Positions 28,314 through 37,257 of a stretch of DNA of 64,000 nt are shown piece by piece. The DNA lies in assembly GCF_013184805.1 (NCBI RefSeq), contig NZ_JAATNG010000002.1, positions 496,001-560,000 of the forward strand, read 5' to 3'. Made by a program: the position numbers and the translations under genes. The notes under the pieces are model-generated. The model ran no database searches and was not told the DNA's origin. It saw only the letters and a program-made list of their open reading frames with translations. This stretch comes from Pseudoruegeria sp. HB172150 (GTDB lineage: Bacteria; Pseudomonadota; Alphaproteobacteria; Rhodobacterales; Rhodobacteraceae). Position 1 is the first letter of the stretch; every line of letters begins with the position of its first letter.

Positions 28314-29072
28314 ATGACAGAAGACAAGGAAGCGAATTGTAACGCGGATCTGTCCGACATGAACCGGATACTACTGGTCGACGATGAGGACTCGATCCGT
28401 GAGCCGCTTGCGGCGTACCTTACTGCGAACGGATATCAAGTCGAGCAGGCGGCTGATGCGACGGAAGCGCGTAGCACGCTGGATCGGCAGGCATGCGATC
28501 TTGTCGTGCTGGACATCATGATGCCGGGCGAAGATGGGCTGAGCCTTTGCCGCTCAATCCGCGAGACCCACAAGGTGCCCACGATTTTGCTGTCGGCACG
28601 GGGCGAGGAGGTTGAAAGGATCATCGGGCTGGAGATTGGCGCCGACGACTACGTGACCAAGCCGTTCAACCCGCGCGAGTTAATGGCGCGGATTCGGGCG
28701 GTGCTGCGACGCAGTCTGGAAAAAGCAGGCGCCGGTTGGACTGAAGAGCGGGGGAACGAACTTTCATTCGGTGGCTGGGTCCTAAAGCTCAACGAGCAGG
28801 TATTGATGGATCGCGAAGGCGTGGCGGTAGCGCTGTCGACCGGGGAATTCACATTGATGCATACCCTGCTGTTAAGGCCGAGGACCATTTTGAGCAGAGA
28901 ACAACTGCTGGATGAGACCCGCGGTCGTTCGGCAGACGTATTCGACCGGAGCATTGACAACATGATCAGCCGGCTTCGGCAAAAGATCGAGGAGGATCCG
29001 AAGAACCCGCAGATCATTAAGACGGTCTGGGGCGCAGGGTACATGCTTGCCGAAGACGTGCGGGGGCAATGA
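28314..29072 (+). CDS. OmpR-family response regulator
   Basis: 252 residues. The receiver domain starts NRILLVDDEDSIREPL, the phospho-acceptor is Asp67 in VVLDIMMPGEDG, and the conserved Lys is in ADDYVTKPFNPRELMARI. The C-terminal winged helix ends in RSIDNMISRLRQKIEEDP and TVWGAGYMLAEDV. ATG 28314 has GAGGG upstream; in-frame sequence before it (from 28230) is not protein-like. The stop overlaps the kinase ATG (ATGA), so the two form one operon. The regulated genes are not evident. Confidence 0.95.
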   Translation: MTEDKEANCNADLSDMNRILLVDDEDSIREPLAAYLTANGYQVEQAADATEARSTLDRQACDLVVLDIMMPGEDGLSLCRSIRETHKVPTILLSARGEEVERIIGLEIGADDYVTKPFNPRELMARIRAVLRRSLEKAGAGWTEERGNELSFGGWVLKLNEQVLMDREGVAVALSTGEFTLMHTLLLRPRTILSREQLLDETRGRSADVFDRSIDNMISRLRQKIEEDPKNPQIIKTVWGAGYMLAEDVRGQ

Positions 29073-30451
29073 GGCCGGCATGGTCTCGCATACGCGAGGT
29101 TAGCCTGCGGGCGCGCCTGTTGACGATCTTCGTGATGGGCCTGTGGTCGGCGCAGATTCTGTTCGTGCTGCTCGATTCTGCATTCAAAGAGGCGCGATAT
29201 CACCGCCTGATGAAAGAGCGCGCCATAGAAACGATGGCTGAGCAAGCCGAGGCCATCGTTGCATTCCCTGGAGCTACCCTTCCGGTACGCCGCAGCATAC
29301 CGGTTACGCTCCGTTCCAGGGTCTGGGCTTCTGAGAAGAGTGCATTCGAGTCACTAGTTGTTCCTAGAGACCCGCAACTTGAGAATTGGTTTCGATCGGT
29401 GCTGATGGACAAGGGCATCGTCGTGGACGAATTGCATGCCGCTTATGCCACGGATGTCGAGACGCCGGCGTCGGTTGAAGCGCGCGCAAGGTTTGCCGGT
29501 CCACGCGAATTGCCTACCTATACGTATATTGCTTTACAGGTCAGTGGTGCCACCGGTTGGATCAACGGTCAAATTGCCTCCTACGCGCGACCCGATCCGG
29601 TAACGATGCATGACATACTGCTGAATCTGCTTATCTTTGCGATGGTTGGCGGGGCTGGCGTAGCCCTGATTACAAAGCAGATCACGAGCGCACTCGTCGA
29701 TCTGAAACAAGCCGCGGAGAATTTCGGTCGGCCGAACGCAGAGCCAGTCGATCCCGAACGTGGCCCGGTCGAATTTCGTGAGGCGATTGTCGCGCTCAAC
29801 GAGGCGGGGGAGCGGATTGCCGAGCTTCTGGATCAGAAAAACGTTATGCTCGGCGCGATCAGCCACGAACTGCGCACGCCTCTGACATCACTTCGGTTGC
29901 GGCTTGAAGGATTGCAGGATGACGAGGAGCGTCATCGCGCCATCACCACCGCCGAGGAAATGGCACGCATTCTGGATGAAATCCTCGAACTCGCTAGGGA
30001 AGGAAATAGCCAGACCGCCGGCGCCCGCTACGACCTGAGCGCGATGCTGGTCGACGTGGTCGCAGATGAACAGGAACGTGGGCGCGACGTTTCGCTGACC
30101 TGCCACGAGCGTCTGGTGGCGAAGATCCGGCCTGCCTCCATGCGAAGGCTGCTACACAATATCATCGGAAATGCTGCTGTTTATGCCGGATCGGCGCGTG
30201 TCAGCGCCTGGCGGATAGGTGAAGTGATCCACATCGTCGTTGAAGATGACGGTCCAGGCATGACGGAACAGGACCTGCAGACAATGTTCACACCGTTTCA
30301 GCGCGGCGAGGCTTCGCGAAACCGCAGCCTGGGCGGGGCAGGCCTGGGATTGGCGATTGCCCGGGCCATTGCACGTGCACATGGAGGCGACATCAGTATT
30401 TCCAATCGAGACCCGCACGGTCTGCGCGCTGAGATCTCGCTGCCGGGGTGA
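29069..30451 (+). CDS. membrane sensor histidine kinase
   Basis: 460 residues. The first membrane segment is near residues 17-37, a periplasmic domain of ~150 residues follows, and a second membrane segment lies near 187-206. Then come a HAMP-like linker and the H-box GAISHELRTPLTSLRLRLE with His266. The ATPase domain shows an N-box (HNIIGNAAVYA), G1 (VEDDGPGM) and G2 (GGAGLGLAIARAIARAHGG). It pairs with the response regulator immediately upstream. The periplasmic domain has no recognisable ligand motif. Confidence 0.94.
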   Translation: MRPAWSRIREVSLRARLLTIFVMGLWSAQILFVLLDSAFKEARYHRLMKERAIETMAEQAEAIVAFPGATLPVRRSIPVTLRSRVWASEKSAFESLVVPRDPQLENWFRSVLMDKGIVVDELHAAYATDVETPASVEARARFAGPRELPTYTYIALQVSGATGWINGQIASYARPDPVTMHDILLNLLIFAMVGGAGVALITKQITSALVDLKQAAENFGRPNAEPVDPERGPVEFREAIVALNEAGERIAELLDQKNVMLGAISHELRTPLTSLRLRLEGLQDDEERHRAITTAEEMARILDEILELAREGNSQTAGARYDLSAMLVDVVADEQERGRDVSLTCHERLVAKIRPASMRRLLHNIIGNAAVYAGSARVSAWRIGEVIHIVVEDDGPGMTEQDLQTMFTPFQRGEASRNRSLGGAGLGLAIARAIARAHGGDISISNRDPHGLRAEISLPG

Positions 30452-30477
30452 ATTTCTGGTCTGATGCCTCTCGGCGC

Positions 30478-30987
30478 CTAGTTGTAGGATTCGATTTTTT
30501 CCGCCGACAGCGCATAGCCGATTTCTGCGAGCTGGGTGCCCGTAGCGGCGGTGCCAAACATCCCGGTGACATAGACCGGTTCGTAAAGGCCTTTACTTTC
30601 AAATGGACTTTCAGTTGTAACGAAGACGAGCTGGTTCGCGGGCGGTGGCGGCACGTGAATACAGGCACCTACGAAAGGTGCCAGAATGAATGCGGTTATC
30701 CCGGTAGCATCGAAGTCGAGCGGAACGACAAAACCCGGCAGCCGCACGATCTTCCCATTGTAGGCATTGGTGACGGCAGCAGCTTCTTCCTGTTCGAAGC
30801 CAGTTGTCAGTTCGCCGTGCTGTACCACGCCCAACTTGCGGAGCGCATCGAGTTTCACGCCGCCATCACCATCGGGGATCAGATCGGCCCATTCTAGCTC
30901 GACCACATCGCCGGCCGCGCGGGCAAGCGAAGGTAGTACGGGCAGCAAAGCAATCTGGCCTAGGAGCGAGCGGCGGTTGGGGTGCAT
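30478..30987 (-). CDS. DUF3299 protein of a ZrgE-like type, exported
   Basis: 169 residues. The N-terminus MHPNRRSLLGQIALLPVLPSLARAAG is a signal peptide with a twin-Arg start (NRRSLLG), suggesting Tat export. The body has VVELEWADLIPDG, VRLPGFVVPLDFD, the conserved PFVGACIHVPPPPANQ and YEPVYVTGMFG, all features of DUF3299. In Vibrio cholerae a DUF3299 protein is part of the zinc-regulated zrgABCDE cluster, and the gene order here agrees. ATG 30987 gives a proper signal peptide. It is the last gene of the minus-strand operon. Its biochemical role is not known. Confidence 0.8.
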   Translation of the reverse strand: MHPNRRSLLGQIALLPVLPSLARAAGDVVELEWADLIPDGDGGVKLDALRKLGVVQHGELTTGFEQEEAAAVTNAYNGKIVRLPGFVVPLDFDATGITAFILAPFVGACIHVPPPPANQLVFVTTESPFESKGLYEPVYVTGMFGTAATGTQLAEIGYALSAEKIESYN

Positions 30988-31022
30988 CAGTCGAACCTTT
31001 AAATTCGGAATCCCAATACGGA

Positions 31023-32108
31023 TCACTGTTCCGGCAAGCTCATTGTTTGCGCCAAGGTGACATACTGGTTCACGGCGAACAGGTCGGCGATATCAGCGAA
31101 TTTGTGCCCTCGCGCGGCTTCGGCCATCGCTTCCGACTGGCTCCAGTCGCTCTGGAAACCGAACTGTCGGGCGACAGCGGGAGCGAGTTCAGGTGCCTCG
31201 AGAAGGACATCCGTGGTGATCTGGCGGATTGCCTGGCTGGTTTCCGGCGCTCCGGCTCTCGCCAGAATAGCAAATGATTCCAGGATTTTCTCTCGGGTAC
31301 TGAAAGGGATCGTATCACTGCGCAGGTAATCGTTGGCAATCTCCTCGGCCGCGACTGACCCATTCAGTTCCACCAGCGCAGAGGAATATGCGCCAAGATA
31401 CGGCAGGTCCGTATCAACGTTGTTGTGCAGGCCGGATTCCAATACCTCGGTCAGTTCGATTCGCCCCGCGAGTCCGGCTAGCAGGATTCGGATCGGGAGC
31501 AGTTCAGGATCACCCGTTGCGATATCCTCGCCGCTTGGCAGATGCTCAAGATTGAGTTCGCGCAGCACGCTATAGTCGGCTCGGTCCAGTTCCTTCAGGG
31601 CCAAGGTGCGCACCTCCTGCGACGAATGGTCGAGCAAACTGGCGAAGAGCTGGAAACGTTCCTGCTCGTCACCGAAGCTCCAATTCGGAAGCTGTGGCAC
31701 GATCTGTTCGATGACTGCCTGATAGGAGGGATCCAGATACGCCGCATTGTACCATGCGGCGTCAGTTCCAGGCTGGGAAGCATCCTCGTAACCTGAGACC
31801 TTAACAAGGAGGACACTGTCTTGTGGATTTTCAGCAAGCTTGTCCATGATGGCATTGTCTACCGGTAACTCGATAGTGTCAGTCCGCGTTGGTCCGGCGA
31901 GAGTGTCGGTAACGCGGTATCGGGTGGTGTCGCTAGCGTCGGCGCGGGCTAGGACGATGGCTTCACTACCCAACAGGACATCTACCAGAGTCGGGTCGGG
32001 TGAATAGGTGTGGAATGCGCAAGGCCAAGCTGGCGGTGCAGCAAAGTTCAGCACCAGTGCGGTTGCGCAGGCTAGGCGCAAATGCCGATTGGATTGCACG
32101 GTTGGCAT
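31023..32108 (-). CDS. exported protein of unknown function, possibly helical-repeat
   Basis: 361 residues. A signal peptide is likely at the N-terminus (LACATALVLNFAAPPAWP), followed by CAFHTYSPDPTLVDVLLGSEAIVLARAD. The mature N-terminal part looks beta-rich (VLARAD..DTTRYRVTDTLAG). From about residue 140 the sequence is helical, with Leu/Ala spacing like HEAT-type repeats (LFASLLDHSSQEVRTLALKEL, STREKILESFAILARAG). I do not recognise the family. It sits 5 bp after the permease gene and 35 bp before the DUF3299 gene, so a part in the same transport or sensing system is inferred from position only. Confidence 0.6.
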   Translation of the reverse strand: MPTVQSNRHLRLACATALVLNFAAPPAWPCAFHTYSPDPTLVDVLLGSEAIVLARADASDTTRYRVTDTLAGPTRTDTIELPVDNAIMDKLAENPQDSVLLVKVSGYEDASQPGTDAAWYNAAYLDPSYQAVIEQIVPQLPNWSFGDEQERFQLFASLLDHSSQEVRTLALKELDRADYSVLRELNLEHLPSGEDIATGDPELLPIRILLAGLAGRIELTEVLESGLHNNVDTDLPYLGAYSSALVELNGSVAAEEIANDYLRSDTIPFSTREKILESFAILARAGAPETSQAIRQITTDVLLEAPELAPAVARQFGFQSDWSQSEAMAEAARGHKFADIADLFAVNQYVTLAQTMSLPEQ

Positions 32109-32113
32109 TCCTG

Positions 32114-33364
32114 TCAGATCCTCACCATCATTCCATCAGTCAGCGACATGCGGTAGGCACGCCAGGCCGGCGCAAGGCTGATAAGCCCCCCAGCCACCAC
32201 CACGACTGCCATAACCGTCAACTCGCGGAGCGTCGGAGGCTCTGGCGGCAGATATATTCCGAAGGCCGAGTCGATGTAAGGGCGCGCAATTCCCATCCCC
32301 GAATAAAGCAACGCCATGCCGATCAGCACACCTGCCAACGCCATTAATGCGGCCTCTGTGGTCAACAGCGCTATGATTATCCAGGGTCGTGCCCCGACCG
32401 CACGTAGGATCGCCATCTCGCGGCGGCGTTCATTGAGGCCTGAAAAGATCATTGCGGCCATGCCGAGCAGAGCGGTTGCCACCACCATCGCGGATACGCC
32501 GATCAGAGCTCTTTCGGCGACGCCGATGATATCCCAAAGCTCCTGCAGAGCGACGCCGGGGATGATCGCAAGTAACGGTTCCTCGGGATACTCGTTGATC
32601 CAACGTTGCAAGCCGAAGATCTGCAGGCGAGATTTCACCCCGATCATTGCCGCAGTTACGGCGCCGGGCGTCAGTTCCATGCCGCGCACCTCGTCGGCGC
32701 TGACTGTTTGACCGGGTATGCGTGCCCCGTTCTTCCAGTCAATATGGATCGCTTCAATGGCCTCCAGACTTACAAAGACAGTGCGGTCAACCGGTGTGCC
32801 GGTCCTGGCGAGAATCCCTGCAACACGGAATGGCTTATCGTCATGCTCGGTAAAGGACGCAAGTCCGTGGGCAACGATGATCTCCTGCCCGATCTCGTAT
32901 CCGAGTTGCTCGGCGACCTCGGCACCAACAGCTGCGTCGAACAGGTCTTCGAAATGTTCGCCCTGAACGAGAGTCAAGTTGCGCCCGCCGCGATACTTGT
33001 AACGGTCGAAGAATTCAGTCGAGGTTCCCATGACCCGGAATCCGCGATGGCTGTCGCCCAGCGAGATCGGCACGATCCAGTCTATTTCTGGTTGGGCGGC
33101 GATATCTTGGTAGCTCTCCCAAGTGACGTTGTTTGTCGCATTCCCTACTCGGAAAACGGAGTAGAGCAGCAATTGCACACCGCCCGAGCGCGCGCCGATA
33201 ATCAGGTCCGTATCGGAAATCGTGTCAGCGAAGCTGTCCTTCGCACCGGTCCGCACCTTTTCAACCCCGAGAAACAAGGCGACCGACAGTGCAACGGCAA
33301 AAACTGTTAGACCAACGGTCAAACGGCGGCTTAACAGCGATTGCCACGCTAGGCGCAACAGCAT
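32114..33364 (-). CDS. FtsX/MacB-type ABC transporter permease
   Basis: 416 residues. A first membrane segment is at the N-terminus (LTVGLTVFAVALSVALFLG), then a large periplasmic domain to about residue 290. Three membrane segments follow (LIGVSAMVVATALLGMAAMIF, WIIIALLTTEAALMALAGVLIGMALL, ELTVMAVVVVAGGLISLAPAW), with the loop RRREMAILRAVGARPW before the second, the FtsX signature. It should pair with the ATPase at 34239-34961 and the ZrgA-like protein between them, as in zrg clusters. Members of this class often act as mechanotransmission complexes more than as classical importers. Confidence 0.85.
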   Translation of the reverse strand: MLLRLAWQSLLSRRLTVGLTVFAVALSVALFLGVEKVRTGAKDSFADTISDTDLIIGARSGGVQLLLYSVFRVGNATNNVTWESYQDIAAQPEIDWIVPISLGDSHRGFRVMGTSTEFFDRYKYRGGRNLTLVQGEHFEDLFDAAVGAEVAEQLGYEIGQEIIVAHGLASFTEHDDKPFRVAGILARTGTPVDRTVFVSLEAIEAIHIDWKNGARIPGQTVSADEVRGMELTPGAVTAAMIGVKSRLQIFGLQRWINEYPEEPLLAIIPGVALQELWDIIGVAERALIGVSAMVVATALLGMAAMIFSGLNERRREMAILRAVGARPWIIIALLTTEAALMALAGVLIGMALLYSGMGIARPYIDSAFGIYLPPEPPTLRELTVMAVVVVAGGLISLAPAWRAYRMSLTDGMMVRI

Positions 33365-33419
33365 CGTCTATTACTTTCTGTCTCCGGCGCGCCGCCTCGG
33401 GATCGGGGCGGCGCGCAGG

Positions 33420-34061
33420 TCAATTCAGCTCCAGAAGTGGTGCGTCACCCGTGATTTCGGCGGCGGCGGCATCTGTGTCGGTCACGTACTGGATCTCGAT
33501 TTCCCGAGCATTGGGATAGGAGCTGAAGAAAGGAAAGTCTATTGCCGTCAGTGCGGTCGGGTCGGTGCAGCGTAGCTTGTATGTCGCGTGGAACTCTGTG
33601 TGTTCGCCATGCTCGCCCTCGTGGTCATGATCCTCGCCTCCGGCATGTTCGTCATGCTCCTCGGGGTCATGTTCCTCACCTTTGGCATGTTCCTCGTGCT
33701 CGCCGTGTTCTTCACCTTCCTCGTGCGCATGTTCTTCCTGGAATGCGTGGTCGTGGATATGAGACATAACTTCGACCAGATAGCATCCGGCGTCTTCCGG
33801 CAACTTGAACAGGGAGTCAGGCTGTGCCAGCGACAGAACGGCGACGCCGACCGCGGCTTGATCTTCGGAGCTTTCGGCTTCGTGTTCGAACCCGACGATA
33901 TCGACGCCGGGCGAATGAATGTCGATCGCAACGGTGTCGCCCTCGATGGCTACCTCTAGCTTGCTGACACCATGTTCGTGAGCGCCAAGCTCACGATGCT
34001 CCTGTGCCAAGGCCGGTGCGGCGATGAGGGCCGCGGCCGTTGCAAGACCAAGTCTTTTCAT
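33420..34061 (-). CDS. zrgA: ZrgA-like zinc-associated periplasmic protein (DUF2796)
   Basis: 213 residues. A clear signal peptide (KRLGLATAAALIAAPALA) is followed by HRELGAHEHGVSKLEVAIEGD, the DUF2796 start. The central segment (about residues 105-160) is made almost only of His, Glu, Asp and Gly with many HxE and ExH pairs, a likely zinc-binding region. It ends with Cys-containing YKLRCTDPTALTAIDFPFF. ATG 34061 has AAGGA upstream. A promoter-like region with Zur-type repeats lies directly before it. The role in zinc capture or sensing is by analogy with zrgA of Vibrio cholerae. Confidence 0.85.
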   Translation of the reverse strand: MKRLGLATAAALIAAPALAQEHRELGAHEHGVSKLEVAIEGDTVAIDIHSPGVDIVGFEHEAESSEDQAAVGVAVLSLAQPDSLFKLPEDAGCYLVEVMSHIHDHAFQEEHAHEEGEEHGEHEEHAKGEEHDPEEHDEHAGGEDHDHEGEHGEHTEFHATYKLRCTDPTALTAIDFPFFSSYPNAREIEIQYVTDTDAAAAEITGDAPLLELN

Positions 34062-34088
34062 GGTTTTTCCTTTTTCCGGACATTTAGG

Positions 34089-34113
34089 CCGCATTATGCG
34101 GTTACGAGATAAC
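34089..34113 (-). promoter_or_regulatory. candidate Zur operator and promoter of zrgA
   Basis: CCGCAT-T-ATGCGG (34089-34101) is a perfect 13-nt palindrome and GTTA-CGAGA-TAAC (34101-34113) is an inverted repeat close to the GTTAT...ATAAC form of alphaproteobacterial Zur sites. On the minus strand TTGTAA and CATAAT, 16 nt apart, make a plausible promoter with the repeat in its spacer, 40-60 nt before the zrgA start. Confidence 0.45.
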
Positions 34114-34238
34114 GTTACAATGACAAACCTCTGCCAAAGTGAAGTCAACAGTCGGGGCACAAGTGGCCGCCCTGCATCTCATTGAAAGGGCAGCAAATTC
34201 CGATTGCATCGGTACGGCGATCACCCGCGCCGTTCGGA

Positions 34239-34961
34239 TCAGGCCCGTAGTCTGCGCTCAGCTACAGCAATGCGCGACAAGTCTTCCACTCGATCGAATC
34301 GCGCAGCCAGCCGCTCGTCATGACTTACCATCAGTAGAGTCGCGCCAGCTGCTTCTGCTTGATCCATGAGCAGATCCAGAAACGCGGATTGCGATCCGGC
34401 GTCCAGTGCAGAGGTCGGCTCGTCGGCCACGATTAACGCCGGTGCTCCGATCAGGGCGCGTGCGGCAGCAACACGTTGCTGCTGGCCGATGCTCAACTCA
34501 GCCGCGCGAGCACTGCTAATGAGTTCCGTTTCTAATCCGAGTGCGCCCGTCAAGCGCAGAGCTTCCGCCTTGGGATCTTCGAGACGGCGGCGACGTTCGC
34601 CGGCAAAGGACAGCGGTAGCAGGATATTTTCCAGGGGCGTCGCGTATGGAAGTAGATTGAACATCTGAAAGATCACGCCGATGTGGTCTGCGCGGAACCT
34701 GTCCCGTTCGGGGCCGGACAGGTTCGAGAGCGCCGTTCCGTCTACTTCGACCGTGCCTTTGTTGGGTACGGTGATACCGCAGATCAGGCTGAGCAATGTG
34801 GATTTCCCCGAACCGCTTGCGCCCAGCAGGAACAATTTTTCCCCCCGCGGGATTGAAAAATCCGGCACGCTCAGGGAGAATTCTGTGCGGCCCGGCCACG
34901 CAAATTCCAGGGAGCGCAGCCGGACCGCGATATCGGATGAGACCTCAGCCATGGCCGGCAT
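34239..34961 (-). CDS. LolD/MacB-type ABC transporter ATPase
   Basis: 240 residues. Walker A is LLGASGSGKSTLLSLICG, the Q-loop region FQMFNLLPYATPLENILLP, the signature ELSIGQQQRVAAARAL (SIGQQ in place of SGGQ), Walker B ALIVADEPTSALD and the switch SHDERL. It belongs to the subfamily that drives FtsX-type permeases. ATG 34961 has GGAGA at the right distance; a TTG at 34988 is less likely. It is the first gene of the Zrg-like operon, with a Zur-like palindrome 150 bp upstream. Confidence 0.9.
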   Translation of the reverse strand: MPAMAEVSSDIAVRLRSLEFAWPGRTEFSLSVPDFSIPRGEKLFLLGASGSGKSTLLSLICGITVPNKGTVEVDGTALSNLSGPERDRFRADHIGVIFQMFNLLPYATPLENILLPLSFAGERRRRLEDPKAEALRLTGALGLETELISSARAAELSIGQQQRVAAARALIGAPALIVADEPTSALDAGSQSAFLDLLMDQAEAAGATLLMVSHDERLAARFDRVEDLSRIAVAERRLRA

Positions 34962-35110
34962 CGTGGGCTCTCCGATAACTCTTTGCAATCGACTTGGCGC
35001 CTTTCCGGTGTGCGGACTGCGGAATGGCCGCGAGCCGTCGCACCGAACGAGCTAGGAAACCTGCGATGCGAGCAGCCGCCATCCGTAGAATCCTTAGGCA
35101 CGAGTCGTGC

Positions 35111-35127
35111 ATGTAATGATATTACAT
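35111..35127 (-). promoter_or_regulatory. candidate Zur box upstream of the Zrg-like operon
   Basis: ATGTAATGATATTACAT is a perfect palindrome with 7-bp arms and a 3-nt centre, of the AT-rich type bound by Fur-family Zur repressors. A TTGACA hexamer lies on the minus strand at 35157-35152. The operon starts at 34961. Confidence 0.5.
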
Positions 35128-35235
35128 ACCATTCGCCGACGCCGCCCACGTTGTCAAGCACAGCGCCTGCCCGCCTTCTATGCATAGCACCGTTTTCAGT
35201 ATTCCTTCGTTTCAAGGGAGGCGTCGCGAAACTCT

Positions 35236-36753
35236 TCAGCCTTTTAAAACGGCCGTGGCGCGGGACTGGGTATCGTCGGGAGTGCCTGTGGCGTCTATTC
35301 GTTCCCACGTAACCTGGCCAATGTCGCGTGCGATCTGGCGACCGACCACGGACGCATCAGCATCGGAAGCATCCCCCATTCGGTCAGCTATGCGCGCAAG
35401 GAGGACTTCGCTCGGTGCGTCGAGCCAGAGGCCAGTGAATGGAACTCCGGCTTGACGCCCCAGTTCCTCCACGGCCGCGCGTAGGTCCGGTGAAAGCCAG
35501 GTGGCGTCAAGCAGAACCGAGTGGCCGGCCCCGAGCAGGGTGCCAGCCCGGCGAAGCAGCACATCGTAGACCGTTTGAGTCTTTGATCCAGAGTAGGCGT
35601 CGTTGGACAGGTGCGCCAGCGGGTCGACCCCAGCTAGTCGTTTTCGTTCCAGATCGGTGCGCAGGTGTATGGCGCCGGACTGTGCGCCGATGGTCGCGGC
35701 GAGTTTGCGGGATAGGATAGTTTTTCCGCTGCCGGACAGCCCGCCCACTGCCACAATGCGCGGCGCCGGAGGCGAGAGAGCAACGATAGCTTCGTCAAGA
35801 TATGCGCATGCATCTTCGCCACTCTGACCGGGATGATCTGTGGCGCGGTCTGTCTGGACATCGACCATGGCGCGTATCGCTGCGCGTACGGCAATGAATA
35901 AGGGTAGGGCGGCGACGCCAGCATCCTCCTTGCCGTCCTGCACAAAGAGCCAGGTGCTGAGGGTTTGGTTGGCGGCCAGGTTATGGCCACGATACTTCAG
36001 ATCCATCAGCAGGAAGGCAAGGTCATAAAGCACGTCGCAGGTGCCGAGCACCTCGTCGAATTCAAGCGCATCAAAGGGCACGGGCTTTCCGTCGATAAGG
36101 ACGAAGTTGCGCAGATGCAGGTCACCGTGACAGCGGCGTACGTGGCCGTCGGAGCCACGTTGGGTCAGCAATGGACCTGTTTTCTCGAGTTCAGCGCGCG
36201 AGAGGTCGTGGAAGTGTGTGATTTCTTCTTTCCCAAGCTCCCCGTGCATCTGCCCGAATGCCAGATCCAGTTCGTCCAAGATCGCGCCGATCAGCTTGGC
36301 ACCATCTTCCAAACGCGTCGGCGCAGCTGCATGAAAGACAGCGACAGCGCGGCCGAGTTCCTCAGCCATGTTTGCATCCAAATCGCCGCGCGCCGCCACT
36401 TCAAGCAGTTCGTTTTCTTTCGGGAAGCGGTGCATCCGAAGCACCCATTCGACGACTGGACCGCTACCGTTGATGGCAAGGCCACTATGTTCGCGTGTAA
36501 TCGAAACAACGTCGCAGTAGATCGATGGAGCGACGGGCTGGTTCAACTCAAGTTCTCGTTGCAGCATCTTCTCCCGCAAGTCCAGTGTCGAAAGGTCCAT
36601 GTACTCGTACTTGGTTGCGCGTTTGATCTTGAGCGCAGTGCCTCCGGCAAGGAATACGTGCGCGCCATGGGTCTCGACATGTTCCGGTTCGATCCCATCA
36701 TGGGTTCCCGGGTGCATCAGGAAGCGGATTACATCGGTTTGGTCGTCGCCCAT
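35236..36753 (-). CDS. fusion of aminoglycoside-phosphotransferase-like kinase and P-loop ATPase
   Basis: 505 residues. The N-terminal half (to ~330) is kinase-like: FLAGGTALKIKRATKYEYMDLST, the catalytic loop RRCHGDLHLRNFVLIDGKPVPFDALEF with HGDLHLRN, and DVLYDLAFLLMDL. The C-terminal half has Walker A AVGGLSGSGKTILSRKLAAT (about 335-354) and resembles zeta-toxin/gluconate-kinase-type P-loop kinases (LDATWLSPDLR, LWLDAPSEVLLARI). This two-domain arrangement is widespread in proteobacteria and its substrate is unknown; antibiotic resistance should not be assumed. ATG 36753 has GGAG upstream; ATG 36786 is the alternative. Confidence 0.85.
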   Translation of the reverse strand: MGDDQTDVIRFLMHPGTHDGIEPEHVETHGAHVFLAGGTALKIKRATKYEYMDLSTLDLREKMLQRELELNQPVAPSIYCDVVSITREHSGLAINGSGPVVEWVLRMHRFPKENELLEVAARGDLDANMAEELGRAVAVFHAAAPTRLEDGAKLIGAILDELDLAFGQMHGELGKEEITHFHDLSRAELEKTGPLLTQRGSDGHVRRCHGDLHLRNFVLIDGKPVPFDALEFDEVLGTCDVLYDLAFLLMDLKYRGHNLAANQTLSTWLFVQDGKEDAGVAALPLFIAVRAAIRAMVDVQTDRATDHPGQSGEDACAYLDEAIVALSPPAPRIVAVGGLSGSGKTILSRKLAATIGAQSGAIHLRTDLERKRLAGVDPLAHLSNDAYSGSKTQTVYDVLLRRAGTLLGAGHSVLLDATWLSPDLRAAVEELGRQAGVPFTGLWLDAPSEVLLARIADRMGDASDADASVVGRQIARDIGQVTWERIDATGTPDDTQSRATAVLKG

Positions 36754-36918
36754 GCGGTCTCCGTCGGCCGGTGAATCCCCAGACATCAAGTATGTGTGTC
36801 GACTATCATTGGCAAAACCTGTTTCAGGGCAATTACGTCGATGATATGGCGGGTAAATCTTGCGATCCGCGGCGCTTGGACGGTGCCTGGGTAATCATCC
36901 CGCCATCTAAAGCTGCAC

Positions 36919-37257
36919 CTATGAGTTGGCGTTGCGTACCTTGCGAAACGCCTCGGAAATTGCTTGTTGATTTGGCTCCGGCTGGTCGGCTACAGCGGCC
37001 GCCAAACAGCGAAAATCTCGCCGTGCCGCGTGAAGCTGGTCGATGAGCGAAAGCACCACCGGTAACATGTCGACACCGATCGACATTTCCTTTTTCAGAT
37101 CGCAGACCAGCTGAATGCGCGCGATGTCGAGTTCGTCGTAGACGGGTCCGTTTTCGCCTTGTCGCGGTCGAACCCAGCCCTCGCGAACCCAGCCGCGAAG
37201 TTCGCGCACAGTCAGTCTTTGTAGTTGTGCAACGACTTCGCGCTCTTCGTATCTCAT
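36919..37257 (-). CDS. cbpM: CbpM-like chaperone modulator
   Basis: 112 residues. A MerR-like helix-turn-helix (VAQLQRLTVRELRGWVREGWVRP) is followed by YDELDIARIQLVCDLKKEMSIGVDMLPVVLSLIDQLHAAR. CbpM binds the J domain of CbpA and inhibits it. Its start overlaps the cbpA stop (4-bp ATGA), so the two are coupled, as expected for regulator and target. Confidence 0.88.
   Translation of the reverse strand: MRYEEREVVAQLQRLTVRELRGWVREGWVRPRQGENGPVYDELDIARIQLVCDLKKEMSIGVDMLPVVLSLIDQLHAARRDFRCLAAAVADQPEPNQQAISEAFRKVRNANS

Noticed and set aside
35236-36753. Aminoglycoside resistance gene
   Set aside because: The phosphotransferase-like half is fused to a P-loop ATPase, a common proteobacterial arrangement not tied to resistance.
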